From positions 62,001 through 126,000 of the forward strand of contig NZ_NFIZ01000001.1 of assembly GCF_002159625.1 (NCBI RefSeq): a DNA stretch of 64,000 nucleotides, written 5' to 3'. This document shows, in pieces, positions 35,221-42,292 of the stretch; the first letter of the stretch is position 1, and every line of letters starts with the position of its first letter. Source of the DNA: Olsenella sp. An285 (GTDB taxonomy: Bacteria > Actinomycetota > Coriobacteriia > Coriobacteriales > Atopobiaceae). Both the position numbers and the translations under genes were made by a program. The notes under the pieces are model-generated. The model was not told the origin of the DNA and did no database searches. It saw only the letters and a list, made by a program, of their open reading frames with translations.

Positions 35221-36057
35221 ATGGACGTCGGCAACCAGATCAGGGAGCGCAGGCAGCGGCTCGGGCTCTCCCAGGACGAGCTCGCACGGAGGCTCTACGT
35301 GAGCCGCGTCACGGTGAGTAGCTGGGAGACCGGCAAGACCCTGCCCGACGTCCAGAGCATGCTCCTGCTCGCGAACCTCTTCGGCACCACGATCGACGAG
35401 ATGGTGAGAGGGGACGTGGACGAGATGCGCGAGATGGTCGAGAAGAACGAGCAGCAGAGGAAGGCCTTCGCGATAGCGCTGGGAGCGGTCGAGGTCACCA
35501 TCATCGCCGTGCTCGCCATTATGGCGACGGCGGGGAGAGACGACCTGGATTCGGCGCTGCGCCTGCTGCTGGCGGTGCTTGTGCTGGTGTCCGCCGTGGT
35601 CGTCCTCGTTGCGCGGCGCCAGGAGGGCGGGTGCGACGCCAGGAGCGCGGCCGAGCTTCTGGGGGCTGCGTCTGGCGACCCTGTGGAGGCGGCGCGGGAG
35701 AGCGCCTCCGCCAACGCCATGCGGCTGGTGCTTCAGGTCTTCGTGGGGCTTGCCGTGGGCATCGGCGTGCTGGTGCTGGGCGGTCTGCTGCTTGACGTGC
35801 GGGATTTCACCGGGCTTGCGGCAGCCGTCGGCGTCGCTGCCGCGCTGGTGGCGGCGCGGATGCTGGGTCGCTACGCCCGCCCGACGTGGGCGGCCGCCGT
35901 CCTGCCTGCGCTCTGGGTCGCGGGCGCCGTCGCCCTTGGCGCGGCGACGGGCGGCCTTGGCTCTCCTCGCGACTGGTTCGCCGTCGCGGGTGGAGCGGTC
36001 GTGCTCCTCGCGTTCTGGGCGATCGGGCGGAAGCGCCGCAATGCAAGCGGTGTATGA
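35221..36057 (+). CDS. XRE-family regulator with C-terminal membrane domain
   Basis: A 278-residue protein. Residues 1-65 are a Cro/C1-type helix-turn-helix (IRERRQRLGLSQDELARRLYVSRVTVSSWETGK). After a charged linker come five to six membrane helices (about 82-100, 107-125, 160-185, 192-208, 217-240, 248-266). Such membrane-tethered regulators are common in Firmicutes and Coriobacteriia and may sense envelope signals. The ATG follows GGGGGAGC. Monocistronic as far as seen. Confidence 0.8.
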   Translation: MDVGNQIRERRQRLGLSQDELARRLYVSRVTVSSWETGKTLPDVQSMLLLANLFGTTIDEMVRGDVDEMREMVEKNEQQRKAFAIALGAVEVTIIAVLAIMATAGRDDLDSALRLLLAVLVLVSAVVVLVARRQEGGCDARSAAELLGAASGDPVEAARESASANAMRLVLQVFVGLAVGIGVLVLGGLLLDVRDFTGLAAAVGVAAALVAARMLGRYARPTWAAAVLPALWVAGAVALGAATGGLGSPRDWFAVAGGAVVLLAFWAIGRKRRNASGV

Positions 36058-36061
36058 GTTC

Positions 36062-37306
36062 TCACTCACTACTTCTTAGCAGCCAATCAATCGCGTTAAC
36101 GACCTGGATGCCATCCTCCGTCGTGCCGAGACCAAACCGGTCGAGGGTTATCACGCGCCGAGGAAACGCGTCGGTGATGGCGCGCAGGGGCTTGAGTTCG
36201 CGCTCGCGTGTTGCCGGGTCGAGCATGGTCGCGCAGACCTGGACGTAGAAGACCTCGTCATTTCTTCTCGCCACGAAGTCAACCTCGCCCACCCTCAGCG
36301 TCCCCACCTCGACGGTGTATCCCCTTCTTGTCAGCTCGTTGTGTACGACGTTTTCCAGCTGGAAGCCCGTGTCTTCGGCCGAGAAGTGCGTCACGAGGTT
36401 CCGAAGCCCCTGGTCGACAGGGTAGATCTTGCGTTGCGGCGCAAGGAGCTGCTTGCCCTGCAACCCCGTCTGCGATGTCTCCGAGATGACGTAAGCTTTT
36501 TCAAGCGCATCGATGTAGTTATCGATGGTTTCGGAGCTCGTTTTTCTCCGCGCGCTCGCTAGGGCACCGACGACCTTGTTGGTGGAGAAGAGGTTGCCCG
36601 CCGTGGCAAATAGATAGGTGATGAGGCGCTGGAGCAGGGCGACGTCGCGCAGCTTGAGTCGGCGCGCAACGTCGTTCAGGACGACGGTGTCCATGATCGA
36701 GGAGAGCTCGCGGGAGATGCTCTCAATCGAACGGTCTCGCAGCGTGAATAGGCTGGGCATGCCACCGAAGCGCAGGTAGTCAGCGAAGGCCGCTTCCTCG
36801 GAGCCATCCATGTCGAAGGCCTTGCGAAACGCAAGGTATTCCTCAAACGAGAGGGGGTGGACCATCACGCTTGCCTGACGACCGGAGAGCAGCGTCGCCA
36901 GATCTGATGAGAGGATGTGCGCATTGGAGCCTGTGATGTAAACGTCGGTGCCGGGACGGGTATGCAGACGCCTGACCACGCGCTCCCAGCCCTCGACCTC
37001 CTGGATCTCATCAAGGAAGACGTACATCGTTACGGTTGGATTTGCCGCCTTGAAGGCCGTCTGGAGGTCTGACATGAGGTTTTCCGCCGACTGCTCAAGG
37101 GGGAGCCCGAACTCGTCAAAGCGGCGATAAAAGATGTTCTGAGGTGCAACGCCGTCCGCAAGGAGTCGATCCCGAAAGGCGGCGAGCATCGTTGATTTTC
37201 CGCAGCGGCGGACTCCCTGGAGCACCTTGACCGGTTCTGTTTCGCGGAGCGAGTCGAGGATACGCTGGTAGCGGGGACGATTTATGCGTCGGGGATGCAG
37301 GTCCAT
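36062..37306 (-). CDS. AAA_14/DUF4143 ATPase
   Basis: A 414-residue protein: P-loop GVRRCGKSTM (residues 31-40), Walker B YVFLDEIQEV, sensor YITGSNAH, then a DUF4143 domain with a nuclease-like C-terminus (VGEVDFVARRNDEVFYVQVCA). The function of the family is not established. The start ATG follows GAGGAGGCC. Two dyads of the type TTTC-N10-GAAA lie upstream and suggest autoregulation. The gene stops five bases from the convergent XRE gene's stop. It is one of three related-architecture ATPases in the window. Confidence 0.82.
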   Translation of the reverse strand: MDLHPRRINRPRYQRILDSLRETEPVKVLQGVRRCGKSTMLAAFRDRLLADGVAPQNIFYRRFDEFGLPLEQSAENLMSDLQTAFKAANPTVTMYVFLDEIQEVEGWERVVRRLHTRPGTDVYITGSNAHILSSDLATLLSGRQASVMVHPLSFEEYLAFRKAFDMDGSEEAAFADYLRFGGMPSLFTLRDRSIESISRELSSIMDTVVLNDVARRLKLRDVALLQRLITYLFATAGNLFSTNKVVGALASARRKTSSETIDNYIDALEKAYVISETSQTGLQGKQLLAPQRKIYPVDQGLRNLVTHFSAEDTGFQLENVVHNELTRRGYTVEVGTLRVGEVDFVARRNDEVFYVQVCATMLDPATRERELKPLRAITDAFPRRVITLDRFGLGTTEDGIQVVNAIDWLLRSSE

Positions 37307-37323
37307 ATAGGCCTCCTCTTCTT

Positions 37324-37383
37324 GTTTCGAGTATACCTGAAACTATGCACGAATACGTCCTAGATTTCAGTTACACCTGAAAT
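37324..37383 (-). promoter_or_regulatory. Twin operator-like dyads before the DUF4143 ATPase
   Basis: Dyad 1: gtttc (37324-37328) ... gaaac (37339-37343) around gagtatacct. Dyad 2: atttcag (37364-37370) ttacac ctgaaat (37377-37383). On the minus strand both contain tttcaggt-g/a-ta, so they are also direct repeats 40 bases apart. Confidence 0.55.
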
Positions 37384-37605
37384 TCCGGCAGCGCTGACAA
37401 CTGCGTGGGCTCTATCGGCTTTGGGTACCCGCCTGGGTCGCGGCCCCCATGCACCACGCCAGCGTGGCAGCCGCCTACGAGGCCATTTCATCGAGTGCAC
37501 GGCTCATGAAGGGCGGGTGTGGGCCACCGGGGCCTGTCAGAGTCCTGCCGATGTCGACGCTGGGGGCATACATCTTTATGAGGGTGCCATGTCGGCTTCA
37601 GTGGT
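37384..37605. other. Non-coding stretch
   Basis: No convincing gene or regulatory element found before the long hairpin that follows. Confidence 0.35.
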
Positions 37606-37651
37606 ATGTGCCTCTCAAATCCGGAATGCACTCCAGATTTGAGAGGCACAT
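37606..37651. repeat. Perfect 16-bp inverted repeat
   Basis: atgtgcctctcaaatc (37606-37621) and gatttgagaggcacat (37636-37651) with a 14-base loop, in the space downstream of the methyltransferase gene (minus strand, stop at 37714). Its length and perfection suggest a REP/MITE-like element or a strong structural terminator. Confidence 0.65.
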
Positions 37652-37713
37652 GAGCGCCGGTATAAAACGTACGACGATGCGCCCATAACATCTGAGATGA
37701 CGCCTGCGTCACT

Positions 37714-38496
37714 TTATCTCATCGCATACACGCGGATGCGCCTGAAGGACTCGAAACAGGTGCCGTCTGGCCGCCCGGCCATCTTCAGCGTACGTCGCAC
37801 CACCTCGTCGCGGAAGGCCGCGCGCTCGCTCTTGGGAAGCGCAGCAAGGAAGGGAACGATGCACGGCTGGTCAATCCAGGCGACCATCGCCTCTGCCGTG
37901 GGGAAGACTTGGTCGCGGACAAGATCGGTTACCTCGAGCCTGGAGAAGCCGGCGTCGGCGGCCATAGTTTCGTAGGTGTCGCGTGACGGCATGAACCACG
38001 GCCATGTGAAGTCCTGAAAGAGCTCCGACCAGGGTTTGGCGCTCATGACCTCGCGGATGACCGAGAAGAACGTCTGGCAGTTGCCCTCACCGGCGAAGTC
38101 CCACAGTATGCAGCCACCGCTCCAAAGCGCCCCATGTGCCGCCGCGAGCAGGGCATCGTGGTCGTGCACCCAGTGAAGCGCGGCGTTTGAGAACACGACG
38201 TCGAACTCGTTCTCGAAGCTCATGTCCGTGATGTCCATGAGGGAAAAGCCGAGATTGTCCGCCTGATGGTGGGCTCTGGCTGTAGCGACCATACCCTCAG
38301 AGGAGTCAATCCCAAGGACCGAGCCCGCGGGTACGAGCCTAGCGAGCCGCTCCGTGAGCGCGCCGTCGCCGCACCCCAAGTCGAGCACACGCTCGTTGCC
38401 CTTGAGGTCAAGAAGGGACATGAGGTCGCCGCCCCACGCACGCTGATGGGCGGAGGCCCGCTCGTACCTCTCGCCGTCGAAGTCATAGGACGCCAT
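37714..38496 (-). CDS. Class I SAM-dependent methyltransferase (Tam-like)
   Basis: A 260-residue protein: SAM motif I VLDLGCGDGALTERLA, motif II with acidic residue in LGIDSSEGM, and DVVFSNAALHWVHDH, the last typical of trans-aconitate methyltransferase-like enzymes. The C-terminal half is helical, as in that family. The substrate is not deducible. I chose the ATG at 38496 because GAAAGGGGGAGCCT precedes it. A perfect 18-bp palindrome lies 26 bases upstream and could be its operator. Confidence 0.8.
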   Translation of the reverse strand: MASYDFDGERYERASAHQRAWGGDLMSLLDLKGNERVLDLGCGDGALTERLARLVPAGSVLGIDSSEGMVATARAHHQADNLGFSLMDITDMSFENEFDVVFSNAALHWVHDHDALLAAAHGALWSGGCILWDFAGEGNCQTFFSVIREVMSAKPWSELFQDFTWPWFMPSRDTYETMAADAGFSRLEVTDLVRDQVFPTAEAMVAWIDQPCIVPFLAALPKSERAAFRDEVVRRTLKMAGRPDGTCFESFRRIRVYAMR

Positions 38497-38521
38497 AGGC
38501 TCCCCCTTTCTTTTCTGCCCG

Positions 38522-38539
38522 CTGGACGCATGCGTCCAG
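38522..38539. promoter_or_regulatory. Perfect palindrome upstream of the methyltransferase
   Basis: ctggacgcatgcgtccag is an exact 18-bp palindrome 26 bases before the methyltransferase start. Length and position suit a dimeric repressor or activator. Confidence 0.5.
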
Positions 38540-38586
38540 TATGTGTTCTCAAGCTTACCTTCTCGCCAGAGTTTGATGGCGGGCAT

Positions 38587-38887
38587 ACGGGGTGGGTGAG
38601 GGGCGGAGAGCGCGGTGCTCGAGCTGCAACTGGAAAACCCGGAGGGCCCTGCCCGACGTCCAAATCATTCTCCTGCTCACGAACACGTGCAGCCTGCCGC
38701 TATTGCCGCGATCGCAGGCCCCTTAGCCCTGGGGGAACCTCCCGCGGGGCGCCCCCTGGTCTCCGCGCGTCCATGTGCCCCCTGCGGGTACAATCGCCTC
38801 AGATATCCCCTCCCGAGGAGGCGCGCATGACGACGGACCTCTAGCCGATGACGCCTGACGCTTTCGCTATCGGATGGAGGGACAGCT
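38587..38887. pseudogene. Intergenic stretch with a short XRE-gene fragment
   Basis: About 38640-38690 resembles codons 40-55 of the XRE gene at 35221 (ccctgcccgacgtccaaatc against ccctgcccgacgtccagagc, then ctcctgctc). No frame continues it. The rest of the stretch holds nothing recognisable. Confidence 0.35.
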
Positions 38888-39535
38888 ATGTCGAGAATCA
38901 GGGAGATGCTGCCCGGCGAGTACGGGCTGCTGGACGAGTTCCTGTACCAGGCGATCCACACCGAGCCGGGCGAGCCGCGCCCGCCGCGCTCCGTGACCGC
39001 GGACCCGGCGCTGCGCGCCTACGTCGAGGGCTTCGGCCGAACCGGCGACGTCGCCGTCTGCGCCGAGGAGGGCGGCGAGGTCGTGGGGGCCGCCTGGGCG
39101 CGCCTCATGCGCGGCTACGGCTTCGCGGGGGACGGCGTGCCGGAGCTCGCCGTCTCCGTCCTGCCGGGCCATCGCGGCCGCGGGCTGGGGGCCGCCTTGC
39201 TCTCCTCCCTCATCGAGCGGTGCTCAGAGCTCGGCTACCCCGCGCTGTCGCTCTCGGTGCGGCGCTCCAACCCCGCCGCACGCCTCTACGAGAGGTTCGG
39301 TTTCCGAGAGGTCTCCGGCGACGACGGGGAGGCCGTGATGGTGCCGCCGCTCGGCGGGCGTGACGAGAGTGCCCGAGGGGGAGCCCCCTTCAAACGGGCG
39401 CGCGCGGCCGCCCTGCGGGTGCTGACCGCCCCCGGCCTCGCCGGGAGGGCATACCTCCAGGGAGGTCTCGTGCCCTGGGTCGCCTCCGGGCGCGACTCCC
39501 TTCGTCCAGGCTCCTACCGCTTCGTTATCTTATGA
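38888..39535 (+). CDS. GNAT-family N-acetyltransferase
   Basis: A 215-residue protein whose first ~155 residues form a GNAT domain: motif A LAVSVLPGHRGRGLGAALL (acetyl-CoA pyrophosphate loop), then LSLSVRRSNPAARLYERFGFREV. The final ~60 residues after MVPPL are not part of the family and look like read-through into non-coding sequence, so an ancestral stop may have been lost. The ATG follows GGAGGGACAGCT. The substrate is unknown. Confidence 0.82.
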   Translation: MSRIREMLPGEYGLLDEFLYQAIHTEPGEPRPPRSVTADPALRAYVEGFGRTGDVAVCAEEGGEVVGAAWARLMRGYGFAGDGVPELAVSVLPGHRGRGLGAALLSSLIERCSELGYPALSLSVRRSNPAARLYERFGFREVSGDDGEAVMVPPLGGRDESARGGAPFKRARAAALRVLTAPGLAGRAYLQGGLVPWVASGRDSLRPGSYRFVIL

Positions 39536-39612
39536 GCGCGTCCGGAACCGCGATTCACCCCTCGCAACCGTAACTGATTCTCATCATGGTGGTGTCATCT
39601 GTTATCAAGTGG

Positions 39613-39644
39613 GTACAATACATAGCAAATATCAACATATTGCT
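39613..39644 (+). promoter_or_regulatory. Promoter and operator of the toxin-antitoxin pair
   Basis: -10 TACAAT at 39613-39618 is preceded by a weak -35 (TGTCA). Just downstream, agcaaatatcaacatattgct is an imperfect dyad ending at the antitoxin ribosome site, as expected for autoregulation by the antitoxin-toxin complex. Confidence 0.5.
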
Positions 39645-39654
39645 GGAGGTCACT

Positions 39655-39900
39655 ATGAGTTCACAACTTGCTACGCGCGTGGAGGACGCTGAGGCGGAGC
39701 GCTTCCGCGAGACGACAAGGCTTCTGGGCACCACGCCGGCGGATGCGATGCGCATCTTCGTGTCTGCTTTTAATGCCCATCGGGGTTTTCCGTTTGAGGT
39801 GCGGCTGCCTGAGCCCAAGATCGAGGCCTTCGCAACCGAGCAGGAGGCGGCGGACTTTTCCGACCGACTTGCCCTGAGGATGATGAGTGATGCGCGGTGA
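39655..39900 (+). CDS. RelB/DinJ-family antitoxin
   Basis: An 81-residue protein with the ribbon-helix-helix start (SSQLATRVEDAEAERFRETTRLLGTTPADAMRIF) and a C-terminal region ending in EAADFSDRLALRMM, typical of RelB/DinJ. The ATG follows CTGGAGGTCACT. It overlaps the toxin gene by 11 bases. It should neutralise the toxin and repress the operon. Confidence 0.85.
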   Translation: MSSQLATRVEDAEAERFRETTRLLGTTPADAMRIFVSAFNAHRGFPFEVRLPEPKIEAFATEQEAADFSDRLALRMMSDAR

Positions 39901-40210
39901 GATTTGGACGATGCGCGACGATCTTTACGCAAGCAAAGCTCGTCCGGTTGTCATCGTGCAGAGCGACAGCGTTGCTGGGTTCGACTCCATTGTCCTCTGC
40001 TTGATGACGACCTATGAGAGTTCGGGAATGCCGACGAGAGTCCGCGTCGAGCCCTTCGCTCAAAACGGACTTGAGCGCACGAGCTTTGTCATGGCTGACA
40101 AGATCGCTTCGGTGAGTCGTGGCATGCTGGGCAAGAGGATTGGCGTTTTGGAGCGTGACCGGATGGACGAGGTGACGGCAAAGCTCGCCATGGTCTTGGA
40201 CATCTCATAA
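39890..40210 (+). CDS. MazF/PemK-family mRNA interferase toxin
   Basis: A 106-residue protein with the MazF/PemK fold signature: MRGEIWTMR at the N-terminus, KARPVVIVQSD, TSFVMADKIASVSRG and LGVLERDRM-like end (IGVLERDRMDEV). It should cleave mRNA at short sequence motifs in the absence of the antitoxin. I chose the ATG at 39890; a GTG one codon earlier is in frame. A RelB-type antitoxin paired with a MazF-type toxin is a recognised but less common mix. Confidence 0.85.
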   Translation: MRGEIWTMRDDLYASKARPVVIVQSDSVAGFDSIVLCLMTTYESSGMPTRVRVEPFAQNGLERTSFVMADKIASVSRGMLGKRIGVLERDRMDEVTAKLAMVLDIS

Positions 40211-40242
40211 GCTGTAGTCGTGAGGTATGGGGGAGGTGTCCT

Positions 40243-40626
40243 ATGGATTCTTCGCGCATAGACGCCCATCTGCTCTCGCGCCCCGGCGCCACGAAGGCCC
40301 TCCACGAGAAGTGGGGCTGGATGGTGTACTGGGTTGGCGACAGGCAGTTCGCCTGCGAGTTCACTGCCTCGCCCGACGCCAAGCCGCCCTACGCGGGGCG
40401 CCACCTGCTCTCGCTCAAGTGCGACTCCGACCGCATCCTGGAGCTGCGCGCGGAGCATCCGGGCGCGGTTCTTCCCGGCTACTACTCCGACGGGCGCACG
40501 TGGGTCTCCGTCGACCTGGACGCCAACCTTCCCGAGGGGCTCGTGCTCGACCTCTGCGACATGAGCTACGACCTCGTCTTTGCTAGGCTGCCCAAGCGCG
40601 TGCAACGGGAGGTCGCCGGCGGGTAG
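40243..40626 (+). CDS. MmcQ/YjbR-family protein
   Basis: A 127-residue YjbR/MmcQ-type protein (ALHEKWGWMVYWVGDRQFACE, LLSLKCDSDRILELRAEHPG, WVSVDLDANLPEGLVLDLCDMSYDLV). Members have a CyaY-like fold and are thought to bind DNA, but their role is unknown. Ribosome site GGGGGAGG. A truncated copy of its first codons lies near 52090. Confidence 0.8.
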   Translation: MDSSRIDAHLLSRPGATKALHEKWGWMVYWVGDRQFACEFTASPDAKPPYAGRHLLSLKCDSDRILELRAEHPGAVLPGYYSDGRTWVSVDLDANLPEGLVLDLCDMSYDLVFARLPKRVQREVAGG

Positions 40627-40707
40627 CCGTGCAACGATCTGTTGCTCGACGGGCGGCCCGGCCTCCGGGACAATGGGCGAGAAGGACCCAGACGAGAGGA
40701 GCCCCCG

Positions 40708-41532
40708 ATGATCATGCTCAAGGACGCGCTCGCCCGCCTGCGCCGCGAGCGCGGGCTCACCCAGGAGGAGCTGGCGCGTCGGCTCTACATCACGAGGCAG
40801 GCGGTGAGCCGGTGGGAATGCGGAGCCACCGAGCCCGGCATCGACATGCTCAAGCTCATCGCGCGCGAGCTGGACGTCCCCGTAACGGAGCTCCTCGACA
40901 TGCCCGAGCACTACTGCCAGAGCTGCGGCATGATGTTCACCGGCCCCGGCCAGCACGGTCATGAGGCGGACGGTTCCGAGGCCGAGGACTTCTGCCGATG
41001 GTGCTACGACGGGGGCGCCTACACCTACGAGACCACGATGGACGAGATGATCGAAGACTGCGCGCCGCGCATGGCCGAGGCGATGGGTTGGACTGTGGAC
41101 GAGGCGGCGTCGCTTTTGGGTGCGGTGCTGCCGACGCTTCGCCGCTGGCGTGAGGTCGCCGAGAACGAGAAGACCTACGGCGAGGAGACGCGCGCGGCGT
41201 ACGGCGACGAGGTGGTGGATGCCGCCAACAAGAAGTACCTGGCGATGGGCGAAGCGGCTCACCTACAGGCGGAAGAGCTGGCGGTCGCCATCAACGAGCA
41301 GCTGCTCCGTGCGATGGAGGCGGGCGACCCGGCGGGCTCCGAGGCACGCAAGCTCGTGGCGATGCACGCCCGCTGGCTGCGCATGTACTGGCCGGAGGGT
41401 ACCTACACACCCGAGGCGCACAAGGGTCTGGCGGAGGGCTACATTTCAGACGAGCGATTCCGCGCCTACTACGAGCAGGTGGCGCCCGGTGCCACGCAGT
41501 TCCTGCGCGACGCGATCCGCGTGTGCGCGTGA
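40708..41532 (+). CDS. XRE HTH, zinc-ribbon and TipAS fusion regulator
   Basis: A 274-residue protein with three modules: Cro/C1 helix-turn-helix (residues 5-60, LTQEELARRLYITRQAVSRWECG); a zinc-ribbon-like segment with YCQSCGMMF and DFCRWCYDG (about 70-105); and a TipAS-like drug-sensing domain (about 130-270, ending MARWLRMYWPEGTYTP and AHKGLAEGYISDERFRAYYE patterns). TipAS domains bind thiopeptides and other multidrug ligands in MerR regulators such as TipA; here the domain is coupled to an XRE domain instead. It probably controls a resistance function nearby or itself. Start is the ATG after GAGAGGAGC. Confidence 0.8.
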   Translation: MIMLKDALARLRRERGLTQEELARRLYITRQAVSRWECGATEPGIDMLKLIARELDVPVTELLDMPEHYCQSCGMMFTGPGQHGHEADGSEAEDFCRWCYDGGAYTYETTMDEMIEDCAPRMAEAMGWTVDEAASLLGAVLPTLRRWREVAENEKTYGEETRAAYGDEVVDAANKKYLAMGEAAHLQAEELAVAINEQLLRAMEAGDPAGSEARKLVAMHARWLRMYWPEGTYTPEAHKGLAEGYISDERFRAYYEQVAPGATQFLRDAIRVCA

Positions 41533-41909
41533 TCGTCTTGCGTGGCTGTCTTTAGGGTTGCCTGCATCAGTACATGTGGGAAACGGGTAGTATCGGATCA
41601 CACTTTGAGCGATCGCCGCAGATGAGCTCGTCGCGGGCCTTGCCACGATGGCGGTGCGCTTCCCGCTGCGCGGGTTGAAGCAACAGGATTGGCTGGTAAA
41701 CGTTCCGCTCTACGTCGTCAACGCCTTTCCGGGCATCCTCGAGTGTGAATGCTCCACCTATCGGGTATAGGCGGGACATGGCGTGCGTTCAGGGTTGTCA
41801 AAAGGGGGCCGTAACAGGACGAAGACCATCTGCGATGCGCTGTCCGGCCCGGCCCGCTATGATGGCGGAAAGGTTTTGGTAATCGCGCGCGGCGCGGAGA
41901 GGGGATGCG
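41533..41909. other. Intergenic stretch with a possible gene remnant
   Basis: On the plus strand about 41620-41770 reads DELVAGLATMAVRFPLRG and QQDWLVNVPLYVVNAFPG before a TAG. It looks protein-like but has no start and no family I recognise. The remainder holds nothing clear. Confidence 0.3.
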
Positions 41910-42185
41910 ATGAGGCAGTGCATGGATGCGGCGAACCTTCACAGGCGTCTGCACAAGATCATCGGCCAGGTGCAGGCCATCGATCGCATGATTGACGAGG
42001 ACGTGCCGTGCGAGGACATCCTCTCGCAAATCAACGCAGCGAAGAGCGCCCTGCACCGATGCGGCCAGGTTGTGCTCGAGGGGCACATCCAACACTGCGT
42101 GCGCGACGGTATCGAGCACGGGGACGCGGACAAGACCGTTGCCGACTTCACCAAGGCCGTCGAGCGTTTCGCCAACATGATTTAG
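41910..42185 (+). CDS. csoR: CsoR-family copper-sensing repressor
   Basis: A 91-residue all-helical CsoR/RcnR-type repressor. The Cu(I) ligand triad Cys34, His59 and Cys63 (VPCEDIL ... EGHIQHC) is intact, which favours copper over nickel, cobalt or formaldehyde sensing. Start is the ATG after GAGGGGATGCG-like context. It lies upstream of a P-type ATPase gene whose promoter contains a canonical CsoR box. Confidence 0.88.
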   Translation: MRQCMDAANLHRRLHKIIGQVQAIDRMIDEDVPCEDILSQINAAKSALHRCGQVVLEGHIQHCVRDGIEHGDADKTVADFTKAVERFANMI

Positions 42186-42213
42186 TGCCCCAGCTGAAAA
42201 AAGAACTTCGGAT

Positions 42214-42254
42214 TTGACTCCTCTCCCTCAAAGCGTTATACCCATAGGGGTATA
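42214..42254 (+). promoter_or_regulatory. Promoter with CsoR operator before the metal ATPase
   Basis: -35 TTGACT (42214-42219), 17-base spacer, -10 TATACC (42237-42242). The -10 lies inside tatacccataggggtata (42237-42254), the typical copper-type CsoR box. The repressor would cover the -10, and Cu(I) would release it. Confidence 0.8.
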
Positions 42255-42292
42255 GGTATCAAAACGCGCCGGCGAGAAGGACGGGAGAGCCC

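Noticed and set aside
41567-41779. 70-codon minus-strand frame
   Set aside because: The opposite strand has equally plausible protein-like sequence; neither has a start or a family.
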